Assembly: GCA_020161065.1 (NCBI GenBank)
Contig: JAIUPH010000031.1
Span: forward strand, 62,001 to 126,000
Source: Pseudomonadota bacterium
GTDB lineage: Bacteria > Pseudomonadota > Gammaproteobacteria > Burkholderiales > Burkholderiaceae_C
Reading direction: 5' to 3'
DNA length: 64,000 nucleotides
Shown: positions 34,990 through 43,850 of the stretch, piece after piece
Numbering within the stretch: the stretch's first letter is position 1
How the letters are laid out: every line of letters begins with the position of its first letter
Program-made: the position numbers and the translations under genes
Notes under the pieces: generated by a model
What the model was told of the DNA's origin: nothing
The model's input: the letters and a program-made list of their open reading frames with translations, nothing else
Database searches by the model: none

Positions 34990-35928
34990 ATGGCCGCCTA
35001 CCTGATCCGCCGCCTGTGGCAGATGATTCCCACGCTGGCCGGCGTGGTGCTGCTGGTGTTCTTCCTCTTCAAGTACTTCGGCGGCGACCCGGCCGAGGTG
35101 CTGGGCGGCCTGAACGCCAGCCAGGAGCAGATCGCCGCCATCCGCCAGCAGCTGGGCCTGAACGAGCCGGTGTGGGTGCAGCTGTGGATCTTCGTCAAGC
35201 AGATCCTCACCTTCGACTGGGGCAAGAGCTGGGCCACGAACGAGGCGGTGAGCAACCTCTTCGCCACGCGGCTGCCGGCCACGCTGACGGTGATGATCCC
35301 CATCCTCGTGCTCGACGCGCTGCTCGCGCTGCCGATCGCCATGTGGGTGGCCTACCGCCGCGGCAGCCTGACCGACCGCGCGATCATGATCGTCACCACC
35401 GTCGCGCTGTCGATCAGCTTCCTGGTCTACGTGATCGTCGGCCAGTACGTGTTCGCCTTCCAGCTCGGCTGGTTCCCGGTGCAGGGCTGGAGCGACAGCC
35501 TGGTCACCAACTTGCTCACCTACGCGCCGCTGCCGGTGCTGCTGGCGGTGGCGGTGGGCATCGCGCCGCAGACGCGGCTGTACCGCAGCTTCCTGCTCGA
35601 CGAGCTGGGCCAGGACTACGTGCGCACCGCGCGCGCCAAGGGCATGACCGAAGGCGTGGTGCTGTTCAAGCACGTGCTGCGCAACGCGCTGATTCCCATC
35701 CTCACCAACATCGGGCTGCAGCTGCCGGGCATCTTCGTCGGCAGCTTCCTGATCGAGGTGTTCTTCTCGATCCCCGGCCTCGGCCGCGAGGTGCTGCTGG
35801 CCGTCAACCGCAGCGACTTCCCGGTGATCCAGGCGGTGACCATCTACCTGGCCGTGCTGACGATGGTGATCAACCTGCTGACCGACGTGGCCTACAAGCT
35901 GGCCGACCCGCGGGTGGTCTTGAAATGA
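34990..35928 (+). CDS. Oligopeptide-type ABC permease, DppB/YejB-like
   Basis: 312 residues with six predicted membrane helices. N-terminus AYLIRRLWQMIPTLAGVVLLV, then GLNEPVWVQLWIFVKQILTFDWGKSW, the EAA-like segment YVRTARAKGMTEGVVLFKHVLRNA, and IEVFFSIPGLGREVLLAVNRSDFPVIQ are standard for the family. The stop overlaps the start of the DppC-like gene (ATGA). It should form the pore with the latter and accept loaded binding proteins encoded by the three divergent genes. Confidence 0.94.
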   Translation: MAAYLIRRLWQMIPTLAGVVLLVFFLFKYFGGDPAEVLGGLNASQEQIAAIRQQLGLNEPVWVQLWIFVKQILTFDWGKSWATNEAVSNLFATRLPATLTVMIPILVLDALLALPIAMWVAYRRGSLTDRAIMIVTTVALSISFLVYVIVGQYVFAFQLGWFPVQGWSDSLVTNLLTYAPLPVLLAVAVGIAPQTRLYRSFLLDELGQDYVRTARAKGMTEGVVLFKHVLRNALIPILTNIGLQLPGIFVGSFLIEVFFSIPGLGREVLLAVNRSDFPVIQAVTIYLAVLTMVINLLTDVAYKLADPRVVLK

Positions 35929-36980
35929 GCGCCGTGCTGTCGACTGCAGCGTCGCTCGACGACGCGAACCAGAAGTCCGAAGGCGTCTGGCATGCCGCCT
36001 GGCGGCGCTTCAAGGCCGACCGCGTCGGCCTGGTCTCGCTGGTCGTCGTGGTGGCCTTCCTGCTGCTGATCCTGGCCGCCGCCACCGGGCTGGTGGCCAG
36101 GAACTGGCAGGACGAGGTCGGCGTGCCCAACGCGCCGCCCACCTTCATGGGACCGGCGCCGCCGCAGGCCACCAGCGCCATCGAGGCGCCCAAGGGCCCC
36201 AACGTCGACCTCTCCGACATCGACCCGCTGGCCCCGCGCTACAAGGAATGGGACGAGCGCGCCAAGCAGTTCCAGACCCAGGTGCAGGCCAAGCGCGAGA
36301 CGCTGCCCTTCGGCGCCGACCGCCTGGGCCGCGACGTGCTGGCCAAGGCCATCAAGGGCACCGAGATCTCGGTCTTCGTCGGCGTGGCCGCGGCGCTGTG
36401 CGCCACGCTGCTGGGCACGCTGCTGGGGGCCTGCGGCGGCTTCTTCGGCGGCAAGGTGGGCGACGCGCTGGAGTGGCTGTACAACGTGTTCGAGAGCATC
36501 CCCAACATCCTGCTGATCTTCGCCTTCGCGGCGGTGGTGGGGCGCGGCGTGGAAAGCGTGGTCATCATCCTGGCGCTGACCGGCTGGACCGGCATGTACC
36601 GCCAGGTGCGCGCCGAGTTCATCAAGCACGCCAGCCGCGAATACGTGCGCTCGGCCGAGGCCATCGGCGCCTCGGTGGGCAGCCGCATGTTCCGCCACAT
36701 CCTGCCCAACGTCAGCCACGTCATCCTGGTGCGCATGGGGCTGCTGGCGGTGGGCTTCATCAAGGCCGAGGTCATCCTGTCGTACCTGGGCCTGGGCGTG
36801 CGCGTCGACCAGGTCAGCTGGGGCACCATGCTGGCCGAGGCGCAGAGCGAGCTGATCCTCGGCTACTGGTGGCAGCTGGCCACCGCCACGCTGTTCATGG
36901 CGGTCTTCGTCACCGCCTTCTCGCTGATGGCCGACGCCTTGCGTGATGCGTTGGATCCCAAGTTGAGGGGGCTGGAATGA
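35925..36980 (+). CDS. Oligopeptide-type ABC permease, DppC/YejE-like, with enlarged first periplasmic loop
   Basis: 351 residues. TM1 (about 36-58) is followed by an unusually long periplasmic section of about 75 residues before LPFGADRLGRDVLAKAI; it contains a charged, probably helical stretch (YKEWDERAKQFQTQVQAKRE). The remaining five helices and EAA loop (EYVRSAEAIGASVGSRMFRHILPN) are normal, and the C-terminus ALRDALDPKLRG is canonical. Typical DppC proteins are near 300 residues; YejE types are longer. Coupled by ATGA overlaps on both sides. Confidence 0.93.
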   Translation: MSAVLSTAASLDDANQKSEGVWHAAWRRFKADRVGLVSLVVVVAFLLLILAAATGLVARNWQDEVGVPNAPPTFMGPAPPQATSAIEAPKGPNVDLSDIDPLAPRYKEWDERAKQFQTQVQAKRETLPFGADRLGRDVLAKAIKGTEISVFVGVAAALCATLLGTLLGACGGFFGGKVGDALEWLYNVFESIPNILLIFAFAAVVGRGVESVVIILALTGWTGMYRQVRAEFIKHASREYVRSAEAIGASVGSRMFRHILPNVSHVILVRMGLLAVGFIKAEVILSYLGLGVRVDQVSWGTMLAEAQSELILGYWWQLATATLFMAVFVTAFSLMADALRDALDPKLRGLE

Positions 36981-38650
36981 GCGCGCCGTCCTTGTTGAGC
37001 ATCCAGGACCTGCGCGTCGCCTTCCGCATGGGCCGCGGCCAGCGCGCCGAGGCCGTGAAGGGCGTGTCGTTCGACGTGCCGGAGAACACCACCGTCGCGC
37101 TGGTCGGCGAATCGGGCTCGGGCAAGAGCGTCACCGCGATGTCGGTGCTGAACCTGCTGCCCGACAACGCCGAGCGCAGCGGCCGCGTGCTGTGGCGCGG
37201 GCGCGACCTGCTGCAGGCGCCGCTGCGCGAGCTGCAAGGCCTGCGCGGCAAGGAGATCGCCTGCGTCTTCCAGGACCCGATGAGCTCGCTGAACCCGGTG
37301 TTCAGCGTCGGCCAGCAGCTGGCCGAGCCGCTGCGCAAGCACCTGGGGCTGCGCGGCGCGCAGGTGCGCCAGCGCGCCGAGGCGCTGCTGGCCGAGGTCG
37401 GCATCCCCGAGCCGGCGCGGCGTTTGAAAAGCTACCCGCACGAGCTGTCCGGCGGCCAGCAGCAGCGCGTGATGATCGCCATGGCGCTGGCCTGCGAGCC
37501 GCGGCTGCTGATCGCCGACGAGCCGACCACCGCGCTGGACGTGACCATCCAGCGCCAGATCATCGAGCTGCTGGCCAAGCTGAAGGCACAGCACCGCATG
37601 AGCCTGCTGTTCATCAGCCACGACCTCGGCCTGGTGGGCGAGATCGCCGACCAGGTGGTGGTGATGCGCCACGGCCAGGTGCGCGAGCAGGGGCCGGTGG
37701 ACCGCATCTTCAGCGCCCCGCAGGACGCCTACACGAAAGCCCTGCTGGCCTGCCGCCCCAGCCTGGAAGGCAACCCGCGGCGGCTGCTGGTGATCGACGA
37801 CCACATCGCCGGGCGCCAGGACGAAGGCGCGCCCAAGGCGAAGGACCCGGCCGCGCCGGTGGTGCTGGAGGTGCGCTCGCTGGCCAAGAGCTTCTGGCTG
37901 CGCGAGGGCCTGTTCGGCCGCCGCGAGTTCAAGGCCGTGCAGGACGTCAACTTCAAGTTGAAGCGCGGCCACACCCTGGGCGTGGTCGGCGAGTCGGGCT
38001 CGGGCAAGACGACGATGGGGCTGACGCTGCTGCGCCTGCACGAGCCGACCAGCGGCGAGGTGATCTTCGACGGCAAGAACCTGCTCGCGCTGTCCGACCG
38101 CGAGCGCCTGGCGATGCGCCGGCGCATCCAGATCGTCTTCCAGAACCCCTATGCCAGCCTGAACCCGCGCTTCACGATCGGCCAGACGCTGGTCGAGCCG
38201 ATGGCCATCCACGGCATCGGCGCCGACACCGCCGAGCGCGAGCGCCGCGCCCGCGCGCTGCTGGAGAAGGTGGGCCTCGACGGCCGCGCCTTCGGCAAGT
38301 ACCCGCACGAGTTCTCCGGCGGCCAGCGCCAGCGCGTGGCCATCGCGCGCTGCCTGACGCTGGAGCCCGAGGTGCTGGTGCTCGACGAGGCGGTGAGCGC
38401 GCTCGACGTCAGCGTGCAGGCCCAGGTGCTGAACCTGCTGAAGGACCTGCAGGACGAACTGGGCCTGGCCTACGTCTTCATCAGCCACGACCTCGCGGTG
38501 GTGCGCTTCATCAGCGACGAGGTGCTGGTGATGAAGGACGGCCAGGTCGTCGAGCAGGCCAGCGCCGAGCAGATCCTGGCCGCGCCGCGCGAGGCCTACA
38601 CGCAGCGGTTGCTGGCGGCCATCCCGCGCGGCTACCGCGCGGCCGTCTGA
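36977..38650 (+). CDS. Fused double-ATPase of peptide ABC importer (DppD-DppF fusion, YejF-like)
   Basis: 557 residues with two complete nucleotide-binding domains. NBD1 has Walker A GESGSGKS at 44-51, signature [15 protein letters not shown] and [17 protein letters not shown]2 has GESGSGKTT from 338, signature [15 protein letters not shown] and [14 protein letters not shown]. Note Ala in place of Pro in the second Walker B (DEAVSALD), common in this family. Fusing the two motor subunits is characteristic of Yej-like systems. The last codons and stop are duplicated 30 bp downstream (38625-38680). A TonB-dependent receptor gene follows directly. Confidence 0.95.
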   Translation: MSAPSLLSIQDLRVAFRMGRGQRAEAVKGVSFDVPENTTVALVGESGSGKSVTAMSVLNLLPDNAERSGRVLWRGRDLLQAPLRELQGLRGKEIACVFQDPMSSLNPVFSVGQQLAEPLRKHLGLRGAQVRQRAEALLAEVGIPEPARRLKSYPHELSGGQQQRVMIAMALACEPRLLIADEPTTALDVTIQRQIIELLAKLKAQHRMSLLFISHDLGLVGEIADQVVVMRHGQVREQGPVDRIFSAPQDAYTKALLACRPSLEGNPRRLLVIDDHIAGRQDEGAPKAKDPAAPVVLEVRSLAKSFWLREGLFGRREFKAVQDVNFKLKRGHTLGVVGESGSGKTTMGLTLLRLHEPTSGEVIFDGKNLLALSDRERLAMRRRIQIVFQNPYASLNPRFTIGQTLVEPMAIHGIGADTAERERRARALLEKVGLDGRAFGKYPHEFSGGQRQRVAIARCLTLEPEVLVLDEAVSALDVSVQAQVLNLLKDLQDELGLAYVFISHDLAVVRFISDEVLVMKDGQVVEQASAEQILAAPREAYTQRLLAAIPRGYRAAV

Positions 38651-38680
38651 TGCTCGCGCGGCTACCGCGCGGCCGCCTGA
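38625..38680 (+). repeat. Duplicated 3' end of the double-ATPase gene, including its stop codon
   Basis: 26 bases at 38625-38650, ending in TGA, recur at 38655-38680 with one change (GTCTGA to GCCTGA), period 30. The second copy lies between the ATPase gene and the TonB-dependent receptor and contains an open frame starting at the overlapping ATG 38650. Confidence 0.93.
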
Positions 38681-38703
38681 ACAACGTACGAGAGAACCCG
38701 ACC

Positions 38704-40968
38704 GTGGCGCATCGCTCGACCCTTGCGGCCGCAGCGGCCGGCCGTTGCGTGTTGGCGCTGGCCGGCACGCTGTTGAGCTGGCAGGCCGCGGCGCAGAACG
38801 CACCGCAGAGCGCGCCCCCGGCACCCGCCGCCGCCGCGTCGGCACCGCCGGCCAAGGCGCAGACGGTGGAAGTCACCGCCAACCGCGAGAGCGACACCGA
38901 GCAGCGCCGCCAGTCGACCGCGGCGAAGATCGTCATCGGCCGCGAGGAGATCGAGCGCTTCGGCGACAGCACCGTCGGCGAGGTGCTCAAGCGCCTGCCC
39001 GGCGTCACCGTGCAGGGGCCGCCGGGCCGCGGCGGGCCGCCGCGCATGCGCGGGCTGGGCGCCGGCTACACGCAACTGCTGATCGACGGCCAGCGCGTGC
39101 CGCCGGGCTTCAGCCTGGAATCGCTGACGCCCGAGCAGATCGAACGCATCGAGATCCTGCGCGCGCCCACTGCCGAGACCGGCGCGCGCGCCATCGGCGG
39201 CACCATCAACATCATCACGCGCGAAGGCTACAAGCGCCGCATCAACGACCTGCGCCTGGGCTTCGGCGTCGAAGGCGGCGAAGTGTCGCCGGGGCTGTTC
39301 TGGACGCGCAACGACAGCGTCGGCGACCTCGTCTACAACGTCTCGGCCGGGCTGATCGGCAACCGCCGCGCCAACGCCTTGCGCACCCGCACGACCGAGA
39401 CCGACCTCGGCAGCGGCAGCCTGCTGAGCGACCAGGTCGAGACCAGCGAGGGCCTGGACCGGCGGCTCGGCCTCAACCTCACCTCGCGGCTGCAGTGGCG
39501 GCTGTCGCCGACCGACACGCTGGTGCTGATGCCGGTGCTGTTCCACAACCAGGGCGACAGCCGCCGCCACTACGAGCTGACGCAGACGCTGGGCGCGACG
39601 CCGGCGCTGTACGACCATGCCGACAGCGAGGGCCACAACCGCTTCACGGTCGGGCGCGTCAACCTGCAGTGGCGCTCGCAGCTCGGCAGCGGGCTGCGCA
39701 CCGAGGTGAACGGCGCGCTGGCGCAGGCGCGCGGCCATTCCGACGGCCAGCGCCAGGAGTTCGACCGCAGCGGCACGCTGCTGCGCGACACCAGCGACGA
39801 CAACCGCGTGCGCGACCGCACGACGCTGCTCAACGGCAAGTTCTCCAAGCTGCTCGAAGGCGACCACAGCCTGGTGACGGGCTTCGAGTTCGAACACCTG
39901 AGCCGCGCCGAGACGCGCGTCAGCACCCAGAACGACGAGAACCCGCTGGCCGATTTCGACCCCGACCTGCAGGCCTCCAGCCGCCGCCTGGCGGCCTACG
40001 CGCAGGACGAGTGGGCGATCAACGAGCACTGGGCGGCGCACGCCGGGCTGCGCTGGGAGAGCATCCGCACGCGCGGCGACAGCGGCGACGGCAGCCACCC
40101 CGACAACCGCAGCCAGGTGCTGACGCCGCTGCTGCACGCGGTGTGGAAGCCCGACCCCAAGGCGCGCGACCAGATCCGCATCAGCCTGACGCGCAGCTAC
40201 AAGGCGCCGACGCTGCAGAACCTGGTGGCGCGGCCGTCGCTGTCCAGCCGCTACCCGGCCGCCGGCGCCAACACCGCGACCAGCCCCGACCGCGCCGGCA
40301 ACCCCGAGCTGCGGCCCGAGCTGGCCACCGGCGTGGACGTGGCGTTCGAGCGTTACTTGAGCGGCGGCGGCGTGCTCAGCGCCAACGTCTTCCACCGCCG
40401 GCTGAAGGACTACATCCGCAGCACCACGGTGCTGGAGACGGTGTCGTGGAGCCCCGTGCCGCGCTGGGTGTCGCGGCCCAAGAACATCGGCCGCGCGACG
40501 ACCCAGGGCGTCGAGCTGGAGGCCAAGTTCCGGCTCGACCAGATGATCGACGGCGCGCCGCCGGTGGAGCTGCGCAACAACCTGAGCGTCTTCCACTCGC
40601 GCGTGGAGCAGGTGCCGGGCCCCGACAACCGGCTCGACGAGCAGCCGCGCGCCACCGCCAACCTGGGCGCCGACTACCGCTTCCGCGGCACGCCGTTCAC
40701 CATCGGCGGCAGCCTGAACCTGACGCCGGCATACCACACTCAGGTCTCCGACGTGCAGCAGCGCGAGGCCGGCCGCAAGCGCCAGTTCGACGCCTACGCG
40801 CTGTGGACCTTCAACCCGGCGCTGCAGTTGCGGCTGCTGGCGTCCAACCTGGCGCCCGAAGACTACCCGTCGTGGGCCGCGGTCGACACCGGCAGCCTGC
40901 GCACGCGCGCCGACACCACCGCCACCACCTACACCAACTGGCAGTTGCGGCTGGAGCTGAAGCTGTAG
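38704..40968 (+). CDS. TonB-dependent outer-membrane receptor
   Basis: 754 residues from the GTG at 38704, which yields a proper signal peptide (to about residue 30, [14 protein letters not shown]). An ATG at 38650 is in frame but its extra residues come from the duplicated end of the previous gene. A TonB-box-like VEVTAN (about 55-60) precedes the plug domain (about 75-180: [42 protein letters not shown]-like [19 protein letters not shown]), then a 22-strand-type barrel ending in an aromatic-poor LELKL. Located behind a Yej-like importer and three receptors, it could bring the same bulky cargo (siderophore, peptide or chelate) across the outer membrane. Confidence 0.9.
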   Translation: MAHRSTLAAAAAGRCVLALAGTLLSWQAAAQNAPQSAPPAPAAAASAPPAKAQTVEVTANRESDTEQRRQSTAAKIVIGREEIERFGDSTVGEVLKRLPGVTVQGPPGRGGPPRMRGLGAGYTQLLIDGQRVPPGFSLESLTPEQIERIEILRAPTAETGARAIGGTINIITREGYKRRINDLRLGFGVEGGEVSPGLFWTRNDSVGDLVYNVSAGLIGNRRANALRTRTTETDLGSGSLLSDQVETSEGLDRRLGLNLTSRLQWRLSPTDTLVLMPVLFHNQGDSRRHYELTQTLGATPALYDHADSEGHNRFTVGRVNLQWRSQLGSGLRTEVNGALAQARGHSDGQRQEFDRSGTLLRDTSDDNRVRDRTTLLNGKFSKLLEGDHSLVTGFEFEHLSRAETRVSTQNDENPLADFDPDLQASSRRLAAYAQDEWAINEHWAAHAGLRWESIRTRGDSGDGSHPDNRSQVLTPLLHAVWKPDPKARDQIRISLTRSYKAPTLQNLVARPSLSSRYPAAGANTATSPDRAGNPELRPELATGVDVAFERYLSGGGVLSANVFHRRLKDYIRSTTVLETVSWSPVPRWVSRPKNIGRATTQGVELEAKFRLDQMIDGAPPVELRNNLSVFHSRVEQVPGPDNRLDEQPRATANLGADYRFRGTPFTIGGSLNLTPAYHTQVSDVQQREAGRKRQFDAYALWTFNPALQLRLLASNLAPEDYPSWAAVDTGSLRTRADTTATTYTNWQLRLELKL

Positions 40969-41041
40969 GGGGCACGCCCGCCGCGCCACGCCCATCGCCA
41001 CGAGCCCCACGCACCTGCAAGACCCACCGGAGACCCGCCCC

Positions 41042-42040
41042 ATGCGCCTGACCCGCCGTCACTTCTCCCTGGCCTGCGCGGCCGCGCCGCTGGCCCCGCT
41101 CGCGGCGCGCGCGCAAGCCGGCTGGCCGACCAAGGCCGTGCGCATCGTCGTGCCCTTTGCCGCCGGCGGCACCACCGACATCCTGGCGCGCGCGCTGGCG
41201 CCCGAGCTGCAGCGCGCCTTCGGCCAGCCCTTCGTGGTCGACAACAAGCCCGGCGCCGGCGGCAACAGCGGCGCCGCCGAAGTCGCCAAGGCGCCCGGCG
41301 ACGGCTACGCGCTGCTGATGGGCACGGTGGGCACGCACGCCATCAACGTTTCGCTGTATCCCAAGCTGCCGTACGACCCGGTGAAGGACTTCGTGCCCAT
41401 CACCTTGCTGGCCGGCGTGCCCAACGTGCTGGTGATCAACCCGGCCAGCGCGCAGCGCCTGGGCGTGACCGACGTCGCCAGCTTCGTCAAGGCGCTGAAG
41501 GCCAACCCCGGCAGGATCAACATGGCCAGCTCGGGCAACGGCACCTCGATCCACCTTGCCGGCGAGCTGTTCAAGAGCATGACCGGCACCTTCATGCTGC
41601 ACATCCCCTACCGCGGCTCGGGCCCGGCGCTGATCGACCTGATGGGCGGCACGATGGACGTGATGTTCGACAACCTGCCCAGCGCGCTGCCGCACATCAA
41701 GAGCGGCAAGCTCAAGGCGCTGGCGGTGACCAGCTCGCAGCGCTCGGCCGCGCTGCCTGACGTGCCCACCGTGGCCGAGGCCGGCGGCCCTGCGCTCAAG
41801 GGCTACGAGGCCAGCTCGTGGTTCGGCCTGCTGGGCCCGGCGGGCCTGAGCCCCGAAATCGCCGGCCGCATCCAGGCCGAGACGGCCAAGGCCGTGGCCA
41901 CGCCGGCGCTGAAGGAGCGGCTGCTGTCGCAAGGCGCGATCCCCAGCGCCAACACGCCGGCGGCCTTCACGCGGCTGATCGACGCCGAGACGCGCAAGTG
42001 GGCGCAGGTGGTCAAGACCTCGGGCGCCAAGGTGGACTGA
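41042..42040 (+). CDS. Bug/TctC-family tripartite tricarboxylate transporter receptor
   Basis: 332 residues with a twin-arginine-like or Sec signal ([24 protein letters not shown]). Bug hallmarks: [94 protein letters not shown]. No TctA/TctB genes nearby. A CGGAG ribosome site precedes the ATG. It sits between the TonB receptor and a LuxR-type regulator, but nothing ties it functionally to either. The ligand is unknown; members bind di- and tricarboxylates, aromatic acids or amides. Confidence 0.93.
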   Translation: MRLTRRHFSLACAAAPLAPLAARAQAGWPTKAVRIVVPFAAGGTTDILARALAPELQRAFGQPFVVDNKPGAGGNSGAAEVAKAPGDGYALLMGTVGTHAINVSLYPKLPYDPVKDFVPITLLAGVPNVLVINPASAQRLGVTDVASFVKALKANPGRINMASSGNGTSIHLAGELFKSMTGTFMLHIPYRGSGPALIDLMGGTMDVMFDNLPSALPHIKSGKLKALAVTSSQRSAALPDVPTVAEAGGPALKGYEASSWFGLLGPAGLSPEIAGRIQAETAKAVATPALKERLLSQGAIPSANTPAAFTRLIDAETRKWAQVVKTSGAKVD

Positions 42041-42196
42041 AGCGGGGGCAGGCCAAAGCAGGCCGCGTGTCAATGTAAATCGGTCACCAAACCGACGCGA
42101 AACACTGCCCGTCGTGAAAGAGGTGTAAGGCCTAGTCTCCCGTCCACTCGCACAGGTCCGGCTGTTCCGGCACCAGCGAACGATCGGGAGCCCACG

Positions 42197-42976
42197 ATGT
42201 TCGACCTGGAAACGCTGATCCCCGCCGCGCTGGCAGCGCGCCAGCCTTCGCTGCCCACCACGACCACCACCGGCACCACGACCACCACGCTGCGGCCGCC
42301 GGTGGCAGCCTACGCCGGCCCTGCGACGGCGGCCGCCAACGCCGCCAGCAGCAGCTACCGCGGCCCCGAGCGCCGCTCGGCCCAGTCGCAAGGCTCGCGC
42401 TGGCTGGCGCTGGCGCTCGACGAGGTCGACTTCGGCATGGTGCTGGTGGCCGACGACGCCCAGGTGCTGCACGCCAACCACGCCGCCCGCGCCGAGCTGG
42501 ACGCCGAGCATCCGCTGCAACTGCTGGGCCGCGAACTGCGCGCCCGGCTGGCCGTCGACGCCGTCGCGCTGCACGACGCGCTGGTCGCCGCGCGCCGCGG
42601 GCTGCGCCGCATGGTGCACCTGGGCGAGCGCGGCCAGAAGGCCTCGATCGTCATCGTGCCGCTGGGCGTGCTGACGCCGGGCGGCCCGCAGGCCAGCCTG
42701 CTGATGCTGAACAAGCGCGAGGTCTGCGGCAACCTCTCGGCGCAATGCTTCGCCAGCAGCCACGGGCTGACGCCGGCCGAGACGCGGGTGCTGCTGGCGC
42801 TGAGCCAGGGCAAGAAGCCGCGCGAGGTGGCCGAGGCGCACGGCGTCGGCCTGGCCACGGTGCGCACGCAGATCGGCTCGATCCGCGCCAAGACCGGCAC
42901 CGCCGGCATCCGCGACTTGGTCAGCCGGGTGGCGACGTTGCCGCCGATGGTGAGTTCGTTGCGCTTGCGCGCGTAG
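42197..42976 (+). CDS. LuxR-family transcriptional regulator with PAS-like sensor region
   Basis: 259 residues. N-terminal 60 residues are low complexity with a threonine run (20-31). A PAS-like region (about 70-175: VDFGMVLVADDAQVLHANHAAR, and MVHLGERGQKASIVIVPLG) precedes a LuxR HTH at 189-248 (GLTPAETRVLLALSQGKKPREVAEAHGVGLATVRTQIGSIRAKTG broken here only by length). A GGGAG ribosome site precedes the ATG. The arrangement is that of single-component redox or ligand sensors found in many Burkholderiales. Targets are unknown; the adjacent Bug gene is a candidate. Confidence 0.87.
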   Translation: MFDLETLIPAALAARQPSLPTTTTTGTTTTTLRPPVAAYAGPATAAANAASSSYRGPERRSAQSQGSRWLALALDEVDFGMVLVADDAQVLHANHAARAELDAEHPLQLLGRELRARLAVDAVALHDALVAARRGLRRMVHLGERGQKASIVIVPLGVLTPGGPQASLLMLNKREVCGNLSAQCFASSHGLTPAETRVLLALSQGKKPREVAEAHGVGLATVRTQIGSIRAKTGTAGIRDLVSRVATLPPMVSSLRLRA

Positions 42977-42995
42977 CCTGACAGCCCCCGCCGCC

Positions 42996-43190
42996 TGGCG
43001 GCTGCCGTCGGGCTTGCAGGCCCGACGGCCCTCGCAGGCGAAGAACAGTCCGCAGGGACTGTTCTTCGTCCGGGCTCGGCCCCCCAGGGGGGCTACCAAA
43101 CCCGACCGGCAGAGCCGGATCGGGTTTGGCGCGCTTGCGGACGCCGCTCCCCCTGGTCGCCTGCGGCGACCGGTCCCCGTGGGGGAATGC
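42996..43190 (+). other. Hairpin-rich spacer (four or more strong stems)
   Basis: The 295-bp stretch between the LuxR-type and MarR genes holds consecutive palindromes. GCCGTCGGGC pairs with 43020-43029 (perfect 10-bp stem, 43004-43029). A 12-bp perfect stem GAAGAACAGTCC spans 43040-43067 around GCAG. A C5-A-G6 block lies at 43081-43092. A stem of 10 plus 5 bp with one bulge fills 43096-43129 (CCAAACCCGA, CCGGC). A 7-bp stem GGTCGCC spans 43155-43171. The 43096-43129 stem is a relative of that at 6304-6333. They probably terminate the LuxR transcript; the number of stems suggests a mosaic repeat element. No gene is visible here. Confidence 0.7.
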
Positions 43191-43271
43191 AATAAGACAT
43201 CGGCGTTGTCATCGCCATCAACCCGGCTGCCGGGTCGGGCATTGATTGCCGGGTCATAATTTGCCTGAGCA

Positions 43272-43850
43272 ATGATTGACGCGCCAAGCAACCGGCGCGA
43301 CCAGCCCCCTGCCATGTCCACCCGGAGCACCAGCCCACCCTCAGCGTCGCGCCGCGCGGCCGCCTGTTCGCAGGCGGCTTTTCCGCGTTACGACGGCGCG
43401 CACTACGACATCACGCAAAGCGTGGGCCACCACCTCATGCACCTGATGCAACTGATGCGGCGCGAGGTCGAATCGCGCATGGCCGCGCACGATTTGACCG
43501 ACGCGCAATGGAAGCCGCTGATGCTGCTGGCCAGCGGCCGCGCCGGCAGCGCGCTGGAGATGGCGCGCGCGCTCGACCTCGACGCCGGCGCCGTGACGCG
43601 GCTGCTCGACCGCCTGCAGGCCAAGGGCCTGGTGGAGCGCGCGCGCTCGGAGAGCGACCGCCGCGTCGTGCACCTGCGCCTCACGCCGGCCGGCCAGGCC
43701 GCCGCGGCCCAGGTGCCGCACGTGCTGGCCGCCGTCAACAACGACTTCCTGCGCGGCTTCACGCGGGCCGAATGGGAAGAACTGCGCCGCCTGATCCAGC
43801 GCATGACCGACAACGGCCTGGCGCTGCAGGCCCAGCGGTGCGCGGCATGA
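43272..43850 (+). CDS. MarR-family transcriptional regulator of the downstream efflux operon
   Basis: 192 residues from ATG 43272 (178 if ATG 43314 is used; the first 30 residues are poorly conserved). Winged-helix core: ITQSVGHHLMHLMQLMRREVESRMAAH, LTDAQWKPLMLLASGRAGSALEMARALDLDAGAVTRLLDRL and the wing SESDRRVVHLRLTPAGQAAA. Its stop overlaps the start of the outer-membrane factor gene (ATGA), placing it as first gene of a marR-OMF-emrA-emrB operon, the usual autoregulated arrangement in which phenolic or other toxic ligands release repression. A CATAAT hexamer at 43255-43260 may be a -10. Confidence 0.93.
   Translation: MIDAPSNRRDQPPAMSTRSTSPPSASRRAAACSQAAFPRYDGAHYDITQSVGHHLMHLMQLMRREVESRMAAHDLTDAQWKPLMLLASGRAGSALEMARALDLDAGAVTRLLDRLQAKGLVERARSESDRRVVHLRLTPAGQAAAAQVPHVLAAVNNDFLRGFTRAEWEELRRLIQRMTDNGLALQAQRCAA

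Noticed and set aside
37192-40968. 1258-codon frame that seems to fuse an ATPase and a TonB receptor
   Set aside because: The part before 38650 is an out-of-frame shadow of the double ATPase; only the part from 38704 encodes the receptor.
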